The position numbers and the translations under genes are program-made. DNA of 64,000 nucleotides from Rallus limicola (taxonomy: Eukaryota; Chordata; Aves; Gruiformes; Rallidae): NCBI GenBank assembly GCA_022605955.1, contig JAKCOZ010000008.1, positions 21,949,083 to 22,013,082 on the forward strand. The letters are read 5' to 3'. Below the pieces are notes generated by a model that made no database searches, was not told where the DNA came from, and worked only from the letters and a program-made list of their open reading frames with translations. This document shows positions 61,571 through 64,000 of the stretch, piece by piece (the stretch's first letter is position 1; each line of letters opens with the position of its first letter).

Positions 61571-61990
61571 TATTCCGCCTAGAAAATATTTCAATCATCC
61601 TAATTATGATCATGCGTGGCTGCTTGAGTTCAGTTTACACTCTTCTTGTACACACCGGCAAGGCTTTGGCTGCAAGTTCTTGCATTTTTGGTTCTAGTTC
61701 CCAGAAAATGTCACCTCAGAAGTGATGGATTCCTTTTGAAACAAAAGTTACTTAAATGCGTGGCTGGAAATACAAAACTTAACAGCGTTTAGACCACAGT
61801 TCCTCTTCCAGGATTGTGCTGGAAAGAAGGAGGTGTAAAAACAAATAATATTTATCGCCAGCCAATAAAGAAAGGCAACACCTTTTAATTCCATAAAAAC
61901 CCACTGAAAGAGGAGAGCATTTTGTGGCAGGTCAGAACAGAAAATCAGTATGTATTTCATTCTACCTCAAGCAGAGAATTTTCTGTGTTC
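61571..61990. other. CpG-island shore, no gene recognised
   Basis: CpG frequency falls off. A short plus-strand frame beginning ATGATCATGCGTGGC near 61608 encodes about 39 residues to a TGA. It is the first ATG frame past the island, but its start context is poor and no family is recognised. Confidence 0.5.
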
Positions 61991-61998
61991 TATAAAAG
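61991..61998 (+). promoter_or_regulatory. TATA-box-like element
   Basis: TATAAAAG is a perfect TATA consensus, about 470 bases past the CpG-island core and immediately upstream of a G-rich tract. Such octamers occur by chance, so promoter function is only suggested by context. Confidence 0.25.
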
Positions 61999-62010
61999 CT
62001 CAGGTGTGCT

Positions 62011-62039
62011 GGGGGGGGAGGGAGGGGTGGGGAGGAGGG
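62011..62039 (+). other. G-quadruplex-forming G-rich tract
   Basis: A run of eight G is followed by AGGGAGGGGTGGGGAGGAGGG: at least five G runs of three or more separated by single A, T or AGGA loops. Quadruplex motifs with short loops near CpG islands are typical of regulatory DNA. Confidence 0.8.
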
Positions 62040-63758
62040 AGCAAACAAAAAACAAAACAAAAAGAGCAAAAGGAATCAAAATACCAGTCCTATTCCTACC
62101 AATGAAAGATCCTTGGAGAAGCAAAGAGAAGCATATATTCTTGTTTCGATATCTGCATGAAGGTAAAGTACAGTGCAAGAGATGGGGAGGGGGGTTCACC
62201 TTTCCTCCATGTAATGTCTTAATTTATAGACATCCCTTTAAAATGGACTGCTTTTTAAAAACCTCCCATAGGGAATGACATTGCCTTAACCCTTCATGTC
62301 TTACTTGCAGCACCCAGGCTGGTGAGGCATTCTCACTCTTTCTACCCCTGGCCCTCACACTGTTAACTAAAGAGATCTTCTCATACTTAATTGCACGTGT
62401 TATGCCTCACAGCCCAAACATACATTTTTCTGTTTTGCAAGCTCTGCAGTTTATTCTGCTTGGCTGTGACGATACAAGAAGAAAACAGATATATAGCTTC
62501 ATAATTGTATCTGCTGCTTATGTGTGCAGCTCGAAATAAAATGTTCTGAGTATCTTTTACATACAGCTCAAGTGCCTTGTTCAGAGAGCTAGTGAGTAGC
62601 CCAAACTTCTACCATTGTCCATGAGAGATGGAAAGCATTAACTGTCTCATCTATCACCAGTACTAGTACGTGGTACAGATTTTCAGCATTTCTGGCAAAC
62701 TAAACTGCTGAACAATCTAATCAATGGTCTATTTATCTAACCTAATTTCCACCGCTCCAGGGGCATATCGATGAGCTTTCCATGAAGTACAATTCTAGAA
62801 TAAGCTATCCAGCTTGACACAGCAGTTGGCAAATTTCCCCCAAAGTATGACGGATTATATCCCCATTTAAAACACTGAACGTGACCGTGAATGTCATTAT
62901 TCCTATTGCTGGCTAGTATCTTGTTTAAAGCTTGATGCAGGAAGACATTTATTTTTCTGTAAGAAACTAAATACTCTTCTGAAAAAACAGTTGTTAAAAT
63001 GGAACTCTGCAAGAGAACCCGTCCAGATAAAATATTGCACGTTGCATATGTAGGGTACGGACCTCCACAGATCATTTCCATTTCTAACTAAAAGGTTGCA
63101 AAACACTTGAACAAAGATATTTGGCAGAATTAAACTAGATAAACAAAATAAATGGTATGTCTGGACGTATATGAGTTTTATAGTAAAAAAGGCCATTTTA
63201 CAGGTTTTGAAACTATTTAGAAAAACATATTAAGCAAAGATCACTACAGAAAGCCTAAAATTTGAATTTGAATCAGCATCGGTAGATGCTCAGCATTCAT
63301 CATGGAAATGCATATCAGTGCACTTACTTAGTAAAACCAAATGATAGTAGGTAGTCTGCTGACCATCTGATTTTAACTAACCAACAGTTATCAAAATGAC
63401 AGTATTATTTTGGTAGCTGCCTGAATGTAAAAATAAGTTCTATTTGATATATAATGTTTATATTAATCCTTTTAAACATTTGCTGCCTTTCACCCCCTAG
63501 GTGATCCCTGCAAAATGTGTCAAGTGATTTATTAAGGTCTGACCCACCAAAGTGCAGAGAAGGCTCACATCCCACTGGCTTCAGGAGCAATTAAGGGCTT
63601 CTCTGTGCACCTTCCGGGATCAAGCTCTGAGGATTTGGCAATCCTTCTGGACTATGGTTTTGTTCAGATTTTTGTATGTTAACTTTCTTTTTCATGCTTT
63701 CATTTTTCACTGAGGTCAAATAAAAGCTGTACCCAAAAGCCTCTTACTGAATAAAATT
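62040..63758. other. No gene recognised; one unrecognised minus-strand frame
   Basis: The minus-strand frame 62737-63081 (114 codons) starts at an ATG just after a TTTTAG acceptor-like site. It has balanced composition, and the stretch holds about eight CpGs, more than flanking DNA. No domain is recognised. A pyrimidine-rich acceptor-like site (TTTCACCCCCTAG, AG at 63499-63500, plus) is followed by only eight open codons. Confidence 0.45.
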
Positions 63759-63800
63759 TTCAGTGAAGTCAATATGAGTTTGAGCAAGAAAGGAATGCAG
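63759..63800. repeat. Ancient amniote interspersed repeat fragment
   Basis: TTCAGTGAAGTCAATATGAG then GAGCAAGAAAGGAATGCAG keep the order of the old amniote repeat core (TGACTTCAGTGGGAGTTTTG, CCTGAGTAAGGACTGCAG). This is the same group as at 24406-24514. Confidence 0.4.
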
Positions 63801-64000
63801 ACATGAGTAAAAAGTTTGTCACAGCTAGCTGTTACATGCCAAAGATTACTTAAGAATTTCATACTACAGATATTTCACAATCTAGACCTGGAAAAAAAAA
63901 AGCTATCATAGTTAATAGTTACCAAATAACACACAGCATAAATATAGACCTAATACTAACATTCCCCAATCCTACCTGTGTTTCCTTCTTGAGAATTTCA

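Noticed and set aside
61158..61697. 179-codon frame across the CpG island
   Set aside because: It starts at a GTG, is dominated by Ala/Arg/Gly/Pro from GC-rich codons, and is open mainly because stop codons are AT-rich.
63501..63533. Strong acceptor (TTTCACCCCCTAG) with a short downstream exon
   Set aside because: Only eight codons stay open and the following AAG/GTCTGA donor is poor, so it cannot be supported as an exon.
1..64000. CRISPR arrays, bacterial operons, tRNA and rRNA genes
   Set aside because: No regularly spaced repeats, no ribosome-binding-site-led gene clusters, and no cloverleaf-like or rRNA-like segments were seen when reading both strands.

Overview
This window looks like vertebrate nuclear DNA, most likely from a bird. 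It is AT-rich and CpG-poor, has no operon-like coding density, and carries two CR1-type LINE fragments. It also carries a degenerate LTR whose end, TATA-box and polyadenylation-signal layout resemble avian (especially passerine-type) endogenous retrovirus LTRs. No complete protein-coding gene, rRNA, tRNA or CRISPR array could be recognised. Nearly all open frames are short, start at arbitrary positions and have no recognisable domain, so I treat them as chance frames. The window reads as intergenic or long-intron sequence ending near one CpG-island promoter.

Layout. 1-18 kb: AT-rich non-repetitive DNA with one strong plus-strand CTCF-type site (about 7.45 kb), one perfect 19-bp inverted repeat (about 9.6 kb) and a poly-T tract (about 12.4 kb). 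18-20 kb: a protein-like stretch ending near an AATAAA signal (18.0-18.24 kb) and two tandem duplications (19.2 and 19.6 kb). 24-26 kb: traces of very old amniote repeats (an ancient interspersed repeat and a MIR-like SINE). 33.9-34.3 kb: a less AT-rich block of unknown origin. 37.1-37.3 kb: a possible LTR end. 40.15-40.93 kb: a CR1 fragment coding for decayed reverse transcriptase. 43.96-44.4 kb: a minus-strand LTR remnant with a possible primer-binding site. 46.5-46.8 kb: two more ancient repeat copies. 48.4-48.87 kb: a CR1 3' end with its terminal 8-bp repeats. 51-55 kb: three perfect hairpins (14, 23 and 15 bp arms). 60.93-61.57 kb: a CpG island with a GC box and a minus-strand CTCF-type site. 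Then a TATA-like box and a G-quadruplex tract at 62.0 kb.

How the parts may work together. The only credible regulatory hub is the CpG island. Its CTCF-type motif and the one at 7.45 kb point toward each other, the orientation expected of the two anchors of a roughly 54-kb chromatin loop. This is inferred from motif orientation only. Several perfect inverted repeats have arms far too long to be chance matches. They are either young template-switch mutations or transcribed hairpins, and the 76-nt one at 52.76 kb has pre-miRNA-like dimensions. Candidate exons are listed with deliberately low confidence, because splice-site look-alikes are common in 64 kb.
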